Shown here piece by piece: positions 9,334 to 18,018 of a stretch of 64,000 nt of DNA. The translations under genes and the position numbers were made by a program. Below the pieces are notes generated by a model. The model did no database searches. It was not told where the DNA came from and saw nothing but the letters and a program-made list of their open reading frames with translations. Every line of letters begins with the position of its first letter. Position 1 is the first letter of the stretch. Source of the DNA: Paraburkholderia aromaticivorans (GTDB lineage Bacteria; Pseudomonadota; Gammaproteobacteria; Burkholderiales; Burkholderiaceae). The stretch lies in NCBI RefSeq assembly GCF_012689525.1, contig NZ_CP051516.1, positions 3,596,001 to 3,660,000 of the forward strand. Reading direction: 5' to 3'.

Positions 9334-9752
9334 TTTCCATTTTCCAGTGCCCTCGATGATTTATCAAAATCAGGCATTGCCTTCATGCCGAATATCACAC
9401 CCACGCCGCGCAATCCGATCCGGCGGGTGAAATTCAGCATTGCCGTTGTACGGAGAGCGAAGAATTGCCGTCAAGCGAATTCTCGATATGCGTTTATCAT
9501 GCCGCGCGATAAGCCTTCGCTTGTTGGCTTAAAAATCCCAGTGCATATATGCACTCCCATCTGAATAATCAGACCAAGTCAATATTACTCAATTGAGTGT
9601 GGGATGTGTGATAGCGGGAAAATTTCCAGCATATTGCCGACAATACGTATCAAAAGATGTTTTCCGTAAGTGTTTGTCCGACTTGCTGCACCGCGTGCAT
9701 GGCAGGATGATTGAATTCAGTAGTGGTGGTGACGCGCATCAGGGAGATTGCC
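9334..9752. other. Intergenic stretch with two perfect palindromes
   Basis: The stretch upstream of the cspA remnant contains gtgcatatatgcac (9541-9554) and actcaattgagt (9587-9598), both perfect palindromes 32 bases apart. Their role is unknown; they may be operator sites. No other feature is visible. Confidence 0.4.
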
Positions 9753-10001
9753 ATGCTGTTCAACCAAATTCGCCGCCTCATTGCCTGGCTGACCCACTCG
9801 CACGCAAACACGGCTTCCGAACAATCCGCACCGCTCGCGGACACGCCGTCGATCTTCGAAATCGATCCCATGTGGCACGGCGATCATTGGCAGAACCTGC
9901 TGTCGTCCCCGATGGACGCGCGTCGCTACGTCATGGAAGACTGGAGCGTCTCGGTAGCGGACGACTGGAACGAAGGGGACGGCGCAGCGGCCGCCCACTG
10001 A
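9753..10001 (+). CDS. Small protein of unknown function (82 aa)
   Basis: The ATG at 9753 follows AGGGAGA at 9741-9747. The product starts MLFNQIRRLIAWLTHSH and continues through an acidic, tryptophan-containing part (FEIDPMWHGDHWQNLL, YVMEDWSVSVADDW) to GAAAAH. It has no signal peptide or strong membrane helix. I do not recognise the family. The ribosome site and amphipathic N-terminus favour a real gene. Confidence 0.6.
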   Translation: MLFNQIRRLIAWLTHSHANTASEQSAPLADTPSIFEIDPMWHGDHWQNLLSSPMDARRYVMEDWSVSVADDWNEGDGAAAAH

Positions 10002-10030
10002 CCGCATCGTCAATCGGCGAAATACGGGCG

Positions 10031-10114
10031 AAAAAAAAGCGCGACTGGAAAGTCGCGCCGACAAAGGTTTGGAGATCTTTTTCGTCAACGAAAAAGTCTG
10101 CTTCGGAAAGCAGA
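10031..10114 (-). ncRNA. Candidate small regulatory RNA (about 84 nt)
   Basis: The minus strand has TATACT at 10126-10121 as a -10 box. Seven bases downstream two perfect hairpins abut each other: tctgctt-tccg-aagcaga (10114-10097) and ctttttcg-ttga-cgaaaaag (10096-10077). An unpaired linker containing atctccaaacc follows, then a perfect 8-bp terminator stem gcgcgact/agtcgcgc (10058-10039) with eight Ts. No leftward gene lies upstream that needs this terminator. A good -35 box is not visible. The linker's CUCC could pair with ribosome sites. The gene sits divergently upstream of the porin. Confidence 0.6.
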
Positions 10115-10126
10115 AATTTCAGTATA

Positions 10127-10530
10127 GCGGTTCAGCTCCATTTCGATTATTCGCATAAGTAACAATCATCTATTGCGGCAATAACAACAATCTCATTCTG
10201 CGTTTTATTACGTTGTTTTTTTGCATCGATTCGTGTCGCGAATCAGCAACGTATCGCCATCTTCGCTTCGCTCCCATCTCTTAAAAATCGCCGGAAGCCT
10301 TTATTGATAAGGCTTCAACGGCTTTCATATATCGTTTCTTAACGCGTAATACTTTATTGCGGAAATCGGAATGTCCATTACGCGAAGTGTCTCTCTACAC
10401 TCTGCCTAACCGGAAACCAGCGCGATTTTGTTCAGCGCGCATCTCACTCGGATTACGCCTCTCGCAGCGCCCGCGTGAAGGTCTCCCTAAGCCTGGGTTC
10501 AATGCCCACTCTCGCTCTCGGAGTTACAAG
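10127..10530. other. AT-rich region between the candidate small RNA and the porin
   Basis: This region is markedly AT-richer than its surroundings and probably holds the porin promoter and 5' untranslated region. A hairpin aagcct...aggctt lies near 10292-10313. I could not fix a porin promoter with confidence. Confidence 0.4.
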
Positions 10531-11676
10531 ATGAAAAAGACACTCATGGTCGCGGCCCTCACGGGCGTCTGCGCAACCGCCGCGCATGCACAAAGCAGCG
10601 TCACGCTGTACGGTTTGATCGACGCCGGCATCACTTATACGAACAACCAGCACGGTCATAGCAACTGGCAGGAAACCAGCGGTTCGGTGAACGGCAGCCG
10701 CTGGGGCCTGCGCGGATCGGAAGATCTGGGCGGCGGTCTCAAGGCCATCTTCACGTTGGAAAACGGCTTCGGCATCAATGACGGCACGCTCAAGCAAGGC
10801 GGCCGCGAATTCGGCCGTCAAGCGTTCGTGGGTTTGACGAGCGACCAGTTCGGCGCCGTCACCCTCGGCCGTCAATACGACAGCATGGTCGACTATGTCG
10901 GCCCGCTGGCGCTGACCGGCACGCAATACGGCGGCACGCAGTTCGCGCATCCGTTCGACAACGACAACCTGAACAACTCGTTCCGCGTCAACAACTCGGT
11001 CAAGTACCAGAGCGCCAACTACGGCGGCTTCAAGTTCGGCGCGTTGTATGGCTTCTCCAACCAGGCCGACGGCTTCGCGAACAACCGCGCCTATAGCGCG
11101 GGGGCGTCGTACAACTGGGGCGGCCTGAACGTCGCCGCCGCTTACCTGCAACTGAACAGTAACGGCGCGACCGGCGCGGCTGCTGCGTTCAATTCGGGTG
11201 GCGCAGTGTCGAGCGACAACACGTTCTTCGCGGGCCGCCAGCAAACGTGGGGCGCGGGCGCCAACTACGCGTTCGGCCCGGCAACGGTCGGCCTCGTGTA
11301 CTCGCAAACCAACCTGTCGAGCCTGGCCGGTATCGGCGCTGGCGCTTCGGGTCAAAGCGCAGGCATCGCCTTCGGCAATAACAGCGCTCACTTCCAGAAC
11401 TTCGAAGCGAACGCTCGCTATGCGCTGACGCCGGCGGTCAGCATTGCCGGTTCGTACACGTACACCCGCGCGAGCCTGGCTGGCACGCGTCCGCACTGGA
11501 ATCAGTTCAACCTGCAAACCGCGTACGCGCTGTCCAAGCGTACCGACGTGTACCTGCAAGGCGAGTATCAACAAGTCAACGAAAACGCTGTTGTCGATGC
11601 CGACATCAACGGTCTGGCCGCTTCGGGCAACAACAAGCAAGTCGCTGTGACCGCAGGTCTGCGTCACCGCTTCTAA
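10531..11676 (+). CDS. Outer-membrane porin, Burkholderiales OmpC/Opc type
   Basis: The 381-residue trimeric-porin family protein has a signal peptide MKKTLMVAALTGVCATAAHA, cleaved before QSSVTLYGLIDAG, which is the typical mature N-terminus. It shows alternating beta-strand sequence throughout, the eyelet-region motif GSRWGLRGSEDLGGGLKAIFTLENGF, and the obligatory C-terminal phenylalanine (AGLRHRF) for BAM insertion. GGAG lies eight bases before the ATG. It would form a 16-strand channel for small hydrophilic solutes. A candidate small RNA is encoded on the other strand upstream, and porins are frequent small-RNA targets. Confidence 0.93.
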   Translation: MKKTLMVAALTGVCATAAHAQSSVTLYGLIDAGITYTNNQHGHSNWQETSGSVNGSRWGLRGSEDLGGGLKAIFTLENGFGINDGTLKQGGREFGRQAFVGLTSDQFGAVTLGRQYDSMVDYVGPLALTGTQYGGTQFAHPFDNDNLNNSFRVNNSVKYQSANYGGFKFGALYGFSNQADGFANNRAYSAGASYNWGGLNVAAAYLQLNSNGATGAAAAFNSGGAVSSDNTFFAGRQQTWGAGANYAFGPATVGLVYSQTNLSSLAGIGAGASGQSAGIAFGNNSAHFQNFEANARYALTPAVSIAGSYTYTRASLAGTRPHWNQFNLQTAYALSKRTDVYLQGEYQQVNENAVVDADINGLAASGNNKQVAVTAGLRHRF

Positions 11677-11702
11677 AGCTGCGGGTAATACCCGTGGTCT
11701 CG

Positions 11703-11729
11703 AAGGCGCCGTTCGCGGCGCCTTTTTTT
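11703..11729 (+). terminator. Porin terminator
   Basis: The perfect stem aaggcgcc...ggcgcctt has a short gttcgc loop and is followed by T7. Confidence 0.9.
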
Positions 11730-11790
11730 ATGCCTCATTGGCGCCCGAGTTGAACTGCGAGAACGAAACGGAGAGCCCGTCAGCCGTGAC

Positions 11791-12360
11791 TCAACCGCCC
11801 GTATCAGGCGGCGGATATTTGACGTCGAGGATCTCGATCGGCTGCGGGCCGGCCGGTGTGTACAACGTGACCGTATCGCCGACTTTCGCCTTGAGCAGCG
11901 CACGCGCGATAGGCGAGATCCAACTCACGTGAGCGATGTCCAGATCGACCTCGTCGATGCCGACAATCGTCACGATATGTTCCTCGCCGTCTTCCGTCGC
12001 ATATTCCACGGCCGCGCCGAAGAAAACCTGGTCGACATTCTCCTGCTTGCTGCTGTCGACAACTTCAGCGATATCGAGGCGTTTGGTCAGAAAATAAATA
12101 CGCCTATCGATTTCGCGCAACCGGCGCTTGCCATAGATGTAATCGCCATTCTCGGAGCGATCGCCGTTCGAGGCCGCCCACGACACCAGTTTGACCACTT
12201 CCGGCCGGTCGACGTCGATCAGATGCAGCAGTTCATCGCGCATGCGCCGGTAGCCGGCGGGCGTGATGTAGTTTTTCGTACCAGCGGGAACGTCCGGCTG
12301 GGCGACGTCGAGGTCGTCGTCATTCTCTTCGCTCGACTCTTTGACAAAGGCCTTGTTCAT
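11791..12360 (-). CDS. greB: Transcription elongation factor GreB
   Basis: This 189-residue protein has an acidic N-terminal extension, then the coiled-coil domain ITPAGYRRMRDELLHLIDVDRPEVVKLVSWAASNGDRSENGDYIYGKRRLREIDRRI, whose DRSENGDY tip is the GreB catalytic signature. A FKBP-like C-terminal domain follows (FGAAVEY..., VSWISPIARALLKAKVGDTV). It binds the secondary channel of RNA polymerase and stimulates cleavage of backtracked transcripts. It is transcribed away from the tRNA-Arg pair. Confidence 0.95.
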   Translation of the reverse strand: MNKAFVKESSEENDDDLDVAQPDVPAGTKNYITPAGYRRMRDELLHLIDVDRPEVVKLVSWAASNGDRSENGDYIYGKRRLREIDRRIYFLTKRLDIAEVVDSSKQENVDQVFFGAAVEYATEDGEEHIVTIVGIDEVDLDIAHVSWISPIARALLKAKVGDTVTLYTPAGPQPIEILDVKYPPPDTGG

Positions 12361-12480
12361 GATGATCCGGTAACTGCAGCAAGCGACTGCCTATCAAGGG
12401 TACACGATCACGACTATGAGACAAATCGCAGTTACATGCTTCCCTTTTTCAAAACCTTTGCTATAATCTCGTTTCTGCGT

Positions 12481-12557
12481 GCGGCTGTAGCTCAGATGGA
12501 TAGAGTACTTGGCTACGAACCAAGGGGTCGTGGGTTCGAATCCTGCCAGCCGCACCA
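12481..12557 (+). tRNA. tRNA-Arg (anticodon ACG), copy 1
   Basis: The 77-nt cloverleaf has acceptor gcggctg/cagccgc, anticodon loop ctacgaa giving ACG, and encoded CCA. TATAAT at 12462-12467 is the likely -10 box. A34 is normally edited to inosine by TadA. Confidence 0.95.
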
Positions 12558-12565
12558 CTTATTCG

Positions 12566-12590
12566 AGGGCCTTCCTCCGGGGAGGCCCTT
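12566..12590 (+). terminator. Hairpin between the two tRNA-Arg genes
   Basis: agggcct...aggccct forms a stem, but only a weak T run follows, so it may be a processing hairpin or leaky terminator. Confidence 0.4.
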
Positions 12591-12635
12591 ACGTTTTACC
12601 CAGTTTCAGTGCAGTAAGCATTACCCGTTTAGCGT

Positions 12636-12712
12636 GCGGCTGTAGCTCAGATGGATAGAGTACTTGGCTACGAACCAAGGGGTCGTGGGTTCGAATCCTG
12701 CCAGCCGCACCA
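12636..12712 (+). tRNA. tRNA-Arg (anticodon ACG), copy 2
   Basis: The sequence is identical to copy 1 over all 77 bases, including the CCA end. It lacks its own clear -10 box and is probably cotranscribed with copy 1. Confidence 0.95.
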
Positions 12713-12717
12713 CCTAT

Positions 12718-12752
12718 AAAGGGCCTTCCGATCGGAAGGCCCTTTGTTTTTT
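12718..12752 (+). terminator. Terminator of the tRNA-Arg pair
   Basis: The perfect stem gggccttccg/cggaaggccc is flanked by AAA and a TTTGTTTTTT tract. Confidence 0.9.
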
Positions 12753-12820
12753 GTCCGTCGAGTTGAGTTTCAGCGGGTCTTGCCCACCCGAAGACCTTGG
12801 CGGCAACAAAGCACGCCCCT

Positions 12821-13309
12821 TTATCGCGGCGGCGACTGAATATCCCCGATCTGCCCGTCCGGGCTCGGCAAGTCCGCGAACGAACTGCCCGCCGTCTGCT
12901 CACCGATCGCCTGCGCGTGTTCACCGCTCACCGCCTGCGCCTCGCGCAGCACATCTCCGACGGTATCGCCGAAACGGCTTTCGACGAACGCCCTCAGCAA
13001 CGCGACCCGCAACGAGTCGCCCCGCCCTTCCACGGTTCGGTGCCCGCCTTCGAATTCCGCGACGCAGTGTGCCGCACCCAGAGCGGTCCGCTCACGCACT
13101 TCGAGCCGCTGCGCGCGCTCCAGCACCGCCGCTGCCGCTTCCCACGAGGTGGACGGCGTAAAACGGCCATCCCACGGACGACCGCGGTCATTGCCGCGAA
13201 TCGAGACGGTTTCGCCGCTATCGGTAAAGTGGATTTCGCGCACGAAGTCGTGCAGGCTGCGGGCGACCCAATAATCGAGCGCCAGTCCGGTGAGGTCAGC
13301 TACGTTCAC
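12821..13309 (-). CDS. DUF2591-like (phage NinX-type) protein
   Basis: The 162-residue product starts MNVADLTGLALDYWVARSL, the usual opening of DUF2591 proteins found in prophages and in Burkholderia chromosomes. It continues with a WEAAAAVLERAQRLEV segment and a C-terminal half with AFVESRFGDTVGDVLREAQ. It is cytosolic, with no catalytic motif that I can see. It lies leftward about 110 bases after spoT, separated from that operon by a gap, with no other phage gene nearby. The function of the family is not known. Confidence 0.75.
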   Translation of the reverse strand: MNVADLTGLALDYWVARSLHDFVREIHFTDSGETVSIRGNDRGRPWDGRFTPSTSWEAAAAVLERAQRLEVRERTALGAAHCVAEFEGGHRTVEGRGDSLRVALLRAFVESRFGDTVGDVLREAQAVSGEHAQAIGEQTAGSSFADLPSPDGQIGDIQSPPR

Positions 13310-13418
13310 AAGCGTTCTCCCTGAGTTTCAGGTGAGACTCGCGCGTGCCCGGTGCGTTCAGATTCGAATGAAGGAGATTGGACGCGCCCCGAGACCGGCT
13401 CCGGGCGACTGCCGGTGA

Positions 13419-15776
13419 TCAGTAATCCGCTCGCTCGCGGTCGATTCGCATCCCGCCGTCGTGGCGGTGATGGCCTTCCTCGCTAGGCCGTTCACGCGCA
13501 ATGCGCATGACGTCCGGATTCGTGCGCACCCGCCGCATGACGTTGGCCAGATGGACGCGGTCGCTGACCTGGATCACGAAGCGCAACACCGTGGATTCCT
13601 GCGACAGGTCTTCGTCCATTGCAATGTGGACGATGTTCGCATCCGCCGAGGTGATATCCGCCGCCACGCGGGCAAACACGCCCTTGGTGTTCTTGACGAG
13701 TACCTTCACGGCGACGTCGAACAGACGCCCCGGCTGCGGCGCCCAGGCAACGTCGATCCAGCGGCCCGGATCGCGCCGGTGGATTCGTTGCGCGACGCGG
13801 CAGTCCGTAGTGTGGATCGCCATACCGAGGCCGATGCCGATATAGCCCATGATGTCGTCGCCCGGAATCGGACGGCAACACGCGGACAGTTGCACCGACA
13901 TGCCCTCAGTGCCGGTGATGACGACCGGCGGCGCATGCGGCATATCGGAGTGGGAACGCGAGCCGTCGTCGTCGGCGTCGCGGCCGCTCATCAGAACCTC
14001 GATGCGCTTGGCCATGACCGCCGCGACACGTCGGCCGAGGCCGATGTCCGCGAAAATTTCCTGACGGTTCTTGTTGCCCGTCCACTGCACGAGCTTTTCC
14101 CACGCTTCCGGCGTCACGTCGGAGAGCGCCAGCCCGTAGCCCTTCAGCGCCTGGTCGACGAGACGCTCGCCGAGTTGCACGGACTCGTTCAGACGCATCG
14201 TCTTCAGGTAATGGCGGATCGCCGAGCGCGCCTTGCCGGTACGCACAAAACCGAGCCACGCCGGATTCGGCTTCGAATAAGGCGCGGTGATGACTTCGAC
14301 GATATCGCCGCTCTTCAGCTCGGTGCGCAGCGGCAACAATTCATTGTTGATCTTCACCGCGACGCACTGGTTGCCCAGGTCGCTGTGGATCGAATACGCG
14401 AAGTCGAGCGCCGTGGCGCCGCGCGGCAGCGCCATGATCTTCGACTTCGGCGTAAACACGTAGACTGCGTCCGGGAACAGATCGATCTTGACGTGTTCGA
14501 GGAATTCGCTCGAGTCGCCGGCTTCGCTCTGAATGTCGAGCAGCGATTTCAGCCACTGGTGCGCGCGCTTCTGCACGTCATTCAGGTCCGCGCCGCCGTT
14601 CTTGTACAGCCAGTGCGCGGCCACGCCCGCTTCGGCGATCTCGTGCATCTTGCGCGTACGCACCTGAAACTCGATCGGCGCACCGAACGGGCCGACCAGC
14701 GTGGTGTGCAGCGACTGATAGCCGTTCACCTTCGGGATCGCGATGTAATCCTTGAACTTGCCCGGCACGGGCTTGTACAGCGCATGCAGTGCGCCGATGC
14801 AGGTGTAGCACTCCAGCGCGCTTTCCACCACGACACGGAAGCCGTACACGTCGAGCACCTGCGAGAACGACAACTGCTTGTCGCGCATCTTCTTGTAGAT
14901 ACTGAAGATGGTTTTCTCGCGGCCGGTGACCTCGGCGTCGAGCTTCGCGTCGGCAATGGCGCGCTGCACCGATTCGAGAATCTTGCCGACTACTTCGCGC
15001 CGGTTGCCGCGCGCCGCCTTGACGGCTTTTTCAAGCGTGGCGTACCGGTGCGGGTTGAAATTCGCGAAGCTCAGGTCCTGCAGTTCGCGATACGTATTGT
15101 TCAGGCCGAGCCGGTGGGCGATCGGCGCATAGATATCCAGCGTTTCGCGTGCCACGCGGCGGCGCTTTTCGGGCGGCACCGCGCCCAGCGTGCGCATGTT
15201 GTGCAGCCGGTCGGCGAGCTTGACCAGAATCACGCGGACGTCGCGCGCCATCGCGAGCAGCATCTTGCGGAAGTTTTCCGCCTGCGCTTCTTCGCGATTA
15301 CGAAACTCCATCTTGTCCAACTTCGACAAGCCGTCGACCAGCTCCGCGACCTTCGCACCGAAACGCTCGGCGAGTTCGGCCTTGGTCACGCCCTGGTCTT
15401 CCATCACGTCGTGCAGCAGCGCCGCCATGAGCGCCTGGGCGTCGAGATTCCAGCTGGCGCAGATTTCCGCGACGGCAACCGGATGCGTGATGTACGGCTC
15501 GCCGCTCTGGCGGTACTGGCCGAGATGGGCTTCGTCGCTGAAATGGAAGGCCGACTTGATGCCCTTGATCTCTTCCGGCTGCAGATAGCCGGACAAGGCG
15601 GACGTCAGTTTGGCGATGGAGACGACGTCATGCCGGCGCGGTTGCTCCGGCGTGGCGGTCGGACCGAACAGATGGCGAAACGACTGTTCGAGGACCGCGT
15701 CGATGTATTTCCGTGCAGACGAGGGCGAGTCGGCGTCGTGTTCCACTTCCGTGACGGTGGGCGGGGTAGCACTCAT
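13419..15776 (-). CDS. spoT: Bifunctional (p)ppGpp synthetase/hydrolase SpoT
   Basis: The 785-residue protein controls the stringent-response alarmone. The HD hydrolase domain holds YITHPVAVAEI and LLHDVMED (H122, D123), with RLHNMRTL further on. The synthetase domain (about 280-420) has GREKTIFSIYKKM, YGFRVVVES and KFKDYIAIPKVNGYQSLHT; KFKD at the RxKD position fits the SpoT/Rel hydrolase-capable class rather than RelA. A TGS domain follows (VFTPKSKIMALPRGATALDFAYSIH), then the zinc-finger-like LSACCRPIPGD and a C-terminal ACT domain. It is last in the yicC-gmk-rpoZ-spoT operon. Confidence 0.96.
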   Translation of the reverse strand: MSATPPTVTEVEHDADSPSSARKYIDAVLEQSFRHLFGPTATPEQPRRHDVVSIAKLTSALSGYLQPEEIKGIKSAFHFSDEAHLGQYRQSGEPYITHPVAVAEICASWNLDAQALMAALLHDVMEDQGVTKAELAERFGAKVAELVDGLSKLDKMEFRNREEAQAENFRKMLLAMARDVRVILVKLADRLHNMRTLGAVPPEKRRRVARETLDIYAPIAHRLGLNNTYRELQDLSFANFNPHRYATLEKAVKAARGNRREVVGKILESVQRAIADAKLDAEVTGREKTIFSIYKKMRDKQLSFSQVLDVYGFRVVVESALECYTCIGALHALYKPVPGKFKDYIAIPKVNGYQSLHTTLVGPFGAPIEFQVRTRKMHEIAEAGVAAHWLYKNGGADLNDVQKRAHQWLKSLLDIQSEAGDSSEFLEHVKIDLFPDAVYVFTPKSKIMALPRGATALDFAYSIHSDLGNQCVAVKINNELLPLRTELKSGDIVEVITAPYSKPNPAWLGFVRTGKARSAIRHYLKTMRLNESVQLGERLVDQALKGYGLALSDVTPEAWEKLVQWTGNKNRQEIFADIGLGRRVAAVMAKRIEVLMSGRDADDDGSRSHSDMPHAPPVVITGTEGMSVQLSACCRPIPGDDIMGYIGIGLGMAIHTTDCRVAQRIHRRDPGRWIDVAWAPQPGRLFDVAVKVLVKNTKGVFARVAADITSADANIVHIAMDEDLSQESTVLRFVIQVSDRVHLANVMRRVRTNPDVMRIARERPSEEGHHRHDGGMRIDRERADY

Positions 15777-15829
15777 GATCGCCTCCGTAGCGGTTAGGGT
15801 TGGACGCGGGTCTGCACGTTGATGCGATT

Positions 15830-15893
15830 ACGTGTGGCAAAAGGTGTTGCAAACGCGGTATTGCAAACGCGTGTGGCAAACAGGTTCGCCACA
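15830..15893. repeat. Short direct and inverted repeats between rpoZ and spoT
   Basis: Two copies of ttgcaaacgcg (starting 15847 and 15861) are nested between two gtgtggcaaa motifs. The right-hand copy also forms an inverted repeat with gccacacgc (gcgtgtggc...gccacacgc). The minus-strand hairpin lies in the rpoZ-spoT spacer and could attenuate or process the message. There is no T run. Confidence 0.55.
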
Positions 15894-15921
15894 CGCGCAA
15901 TCGAAAACGGAACAGTGCGCC

Positions 15922-16125
15922 TTAAACCGGCACCTTCTTCAGCATTTCGACGCCGACCTGGCCGGCTGCGATTTCGCGCAGTGCGACGACGGTGGGCTTG
16001 TCGCGGCTTTCGATCTTCGGCGTGTGGCCTTGAGCGAGCTGACGCGCGCGATAGGTTGCGGCAAGCGCGAGTTCGAAACGGTTCGGGATCTGTTTGAGGC
16101 AGTCTTCGACGGTAATGCGGGCCAT
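15922..16125 (-). CDS. rpoZ: RNA polymerase omega subunit
   Basis: The 67-residue product [30 protein letters not shown]...[11 protein letters not shown] has the full omega fold, including the [18 protein letters not shown] helix that clamps the beta-prime C-terminus. Length equals the beta-proteobacterial norm. It lies between gmk and spoT, as in E. coli, and in many bacteria omega contributes to ppGpp sensing. Confidence 0.97.
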
Positions 16126-16185
16126 GTTGGGTTCCTTCTCAGTATGTTGCTTATTCTACCTTATGTGCTCGACTCACCGCCGCGC

Positions 16186-16866
16186 TCACGCGTGTGGCAG
16201 GTGAATGCCGAGCTGCACGAAAAGCTGCGTGTGGCGCGCGTATTGCGAGGCGAAGCGCGAACGCGTCGCGGCCACGAGGCACTGCAGTTCGCTAAGCGCG
16301 CGCTCGAACTTCTCGTTGATCACCACGTACTCCGCTTCCGCCGCGTGCGCCATCTCGCTGCCGGCTGCCAGCAGACGGCGCGTGATCACGTTCGGCTCGT
16401 CCTGCCCGCGCTTCTTCAGACGCTCTTCCAAAGCTTCCAGCGACGGCGGCAAGATGAAGATTTCGACCGCGTTGTGAAACTGTTTTTTCACCTGCTGCGC
16501 GCCCTGCCAGTCGATTTCGAGCAGCACGTCATGGCCGCTCTTCATCTGGTCCTCGATCCACACGCGCGAGGTGCCGTAGTAGTTGCCGTGCACTTCCGCG
16601 CTTTCCAGAAATTCGCCGGCATCGTGACGCTTCATGAAATCGTCGACGGTGGTGAAGTGATAGTGCTCGCCGTCCTGCTCCTTCGGACGCGGCGGGCGCG
16701 TCGTGTACGAGATCGACAGACGGATTGCGTCGTCGCCGGCGAGCAACGCGTTCACGAGCGTCGACTTGCCCGCGCCCGACGGCGCGACGACCATGAACAG
16801 GTTGCCGGGGTAAGCACCGGCGTACGGGTTGCGCGGCGTTTCGCGGGTGTGGTGGCGGTCGGTCAT
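16186..16866 (-). CDS. gmk: Guanylate kinase
   Basis: This 226-residue enzyme phosphorylates GMP to GDP. It shows the P-loop [16 protein letters not shown], the GMP-binding [21 protein letters not shown] stretch, [15 protein letters not shown] and [14 protein letters not shown]. The N-terminus has about 20 extra residues before the core. It lies 18 bases downstream of yicC and 60 bases upstream of rpoZ in the leftward operon. Guanylate kinase is a known ppGpp target in some bacteria, which fits its location beside spoT. Confidence 0.97.
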   Translation of the reverse strand: MTDRHHTRETPRNPYAGAYPGNLFMVVAPSGAGKSTLVNALLAGDDAIRLSISYTTRPPRPKEQDGEHYHFTTVDDFMKRHDAGEFLESAEVHGNYYGTSRVWIEDQMKSGHDVLLEIDWQGAQQVKKQFHNAVEIFILPPSLEALEERLKKRGQDEPNVITRRLLAAGSEMAHAAEAEYVVINEKFERALSELQCLVAATRSRFASQYARHTQLFVQLGIHLPHA

Positions 16867-16884
16867 GTCGGTGGGGCTCCAGCC

Positions 16885-17808
16885 TTATTCCAGATTCTGT
16901 ACTTGCTCGCGCATCTGTTCGATGAGCAGCTTCAGGGTCATCGACGAATCCGCCAGTTCTTTCGCGGCCGCCTTCGAACCGAGCGTGTTCGCTTCGCGGT
17001 TGAGCTCCTGCATCATGAAGTCGAGGCGCTTGCCGACCTTGCCGCCCTTCTGGATCACGTGACGCGTTTCGTTCAGGTGAGCCGTGAGGCGCGACAGTTC
17101 TTCGGCGATGTCGATACGGATGCCGTACATCGTCACTTCCTGGCGAATCCGCTCGTTGATTTCTTCACGCGAGACGATCGTCGCGGCGGTGTCCGGCGCG
17201 GCGATGCCGAGCGCTTCCTGCAAGCGTTCGACAATCTTCTGCTGATGCTTGGCGATCAGTTCCGGCACGAGCGGCGTGATCTTCGTGACGATCGCTTCCA
17301 TTTCGGTGACGTTGGCGAGCAGCATGGTCGCCAGTTGCGTGCCTTCACGGGCGCGCACGTCGATCAGGTCTGTGATGGCCTGCTTGCCGCATGCGAGCAC
17401 GGCCTCGCGCAGCACTTCAGGCGCCACGCCGCTTTCGGCCAGCATGCCCGGCCAGCGCAAAATCTCGCCAGTGCGCAGCCGCTCTGCTTCGGGAAACGTC
17501 GAGAGCACGGTGCGTTCGAGCAGCGCGAGTTGCGTGAGCGCGTCGTGATTGATCGAACCCGCGTTGGCGGACTGTTCGCTGCGTTGCAGGTTGATACGGA
17601 TATCGACCTTGCCGCGCGACAGCTTGTTCATCAGCATCTCGCGCAGCGTGGGTTCGCACACGCGCACGTCTTCCGGCATGCGGAAATTCAGATCGAGAAA
17701 GCGCGAGTTCACGGTGCGCAGTTCGACCGATACGCTCACGCCGCCTGTGCCCGAAGCCGCGACGAGTTCGCGCGTGGCGCTCGCATAGCCAGTCATGCTG
17801 TAGATCAT
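16885..17808 (-). CDS. yicC: YicC-family endoribonuclease
   Basis: The start at 17808 gives [14 protein letters not shown], the family's invariant opening; an upstream ATG at 17832 would add eight unconserved residues. The 307-residue product has [19 protein letters not shown] at the N-terminus and the C-terminal DUF1732 region [27 protein letters not shown]...[22 protein letters not shown]. YicC proteins are ring-forming RNases acting on small RNA and mRNA. It is first in the leftward operon and divergent from rph, another RNA-processing gene. Confidence 0.94.
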   Translation of the reverse strand: MIYSMTGYASATRELVAASGTGGVSVSVELRTVNSRFLDLNFRMPEDVRVCEPTLREMLMNKLSRGKVDIRINLQRSEQSANAGSINHDALTQLALLERTVLSTFPEAERLRTGEILRWPGMLAESGVAPEVLREAVLACGKQAITDLIDVRAREGTQLATMLLANVTEMEAIVTKITPLVPELIAKHQQKIVERLQEALGIAAPDTAATIVSREEINERIRQEVTMYGIRIDIAEELSRLTAHLNETRHVIQKGGKVGKRLDFMMQELNREANTLGSKAAAKELADSSMTLKLLIEQMREQVQNLE

Positions 17809-18018
17809 CGTATTTCTCGCGATTGTGGCCATGCGTTCGACGATGGCCGGAGAGTCGAATCGCCCGGCGTGTACAAGACGCGGGGCGGGGAAACGGCATT
17901 ATCCCATTTTTGCCGACAGAGCCGCGCGGAGAGCCCCGGCACATGCGGGCAGCCGCCCCGCCCGATCGGCTGTAAAATCGCGCTTTCCCTCCCGCTTTTC
18001 TTCCTGACCGATCTCAAC

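Noticed and set aside
12589..12924. Minus-strand open frame containing GRIRTHDPLVRSQVLYPSELQPHA
   Set aside because: This is the well-known false protein read across the antisense of tRNA-Arg(ACG).
13461..15797. 778-codon rightward open frame
   Set aside because: It is entirely antisense to spoT, has histidine/arginine-rich shadow composition and no ribosome site.
15832..18018. Long rightward open frame upstream of and in frame with rph
   Set aside because: It is the antisense of rpoZ, gmk and yicC; high-GC codon bias opens this frame. rph starts at 18019.
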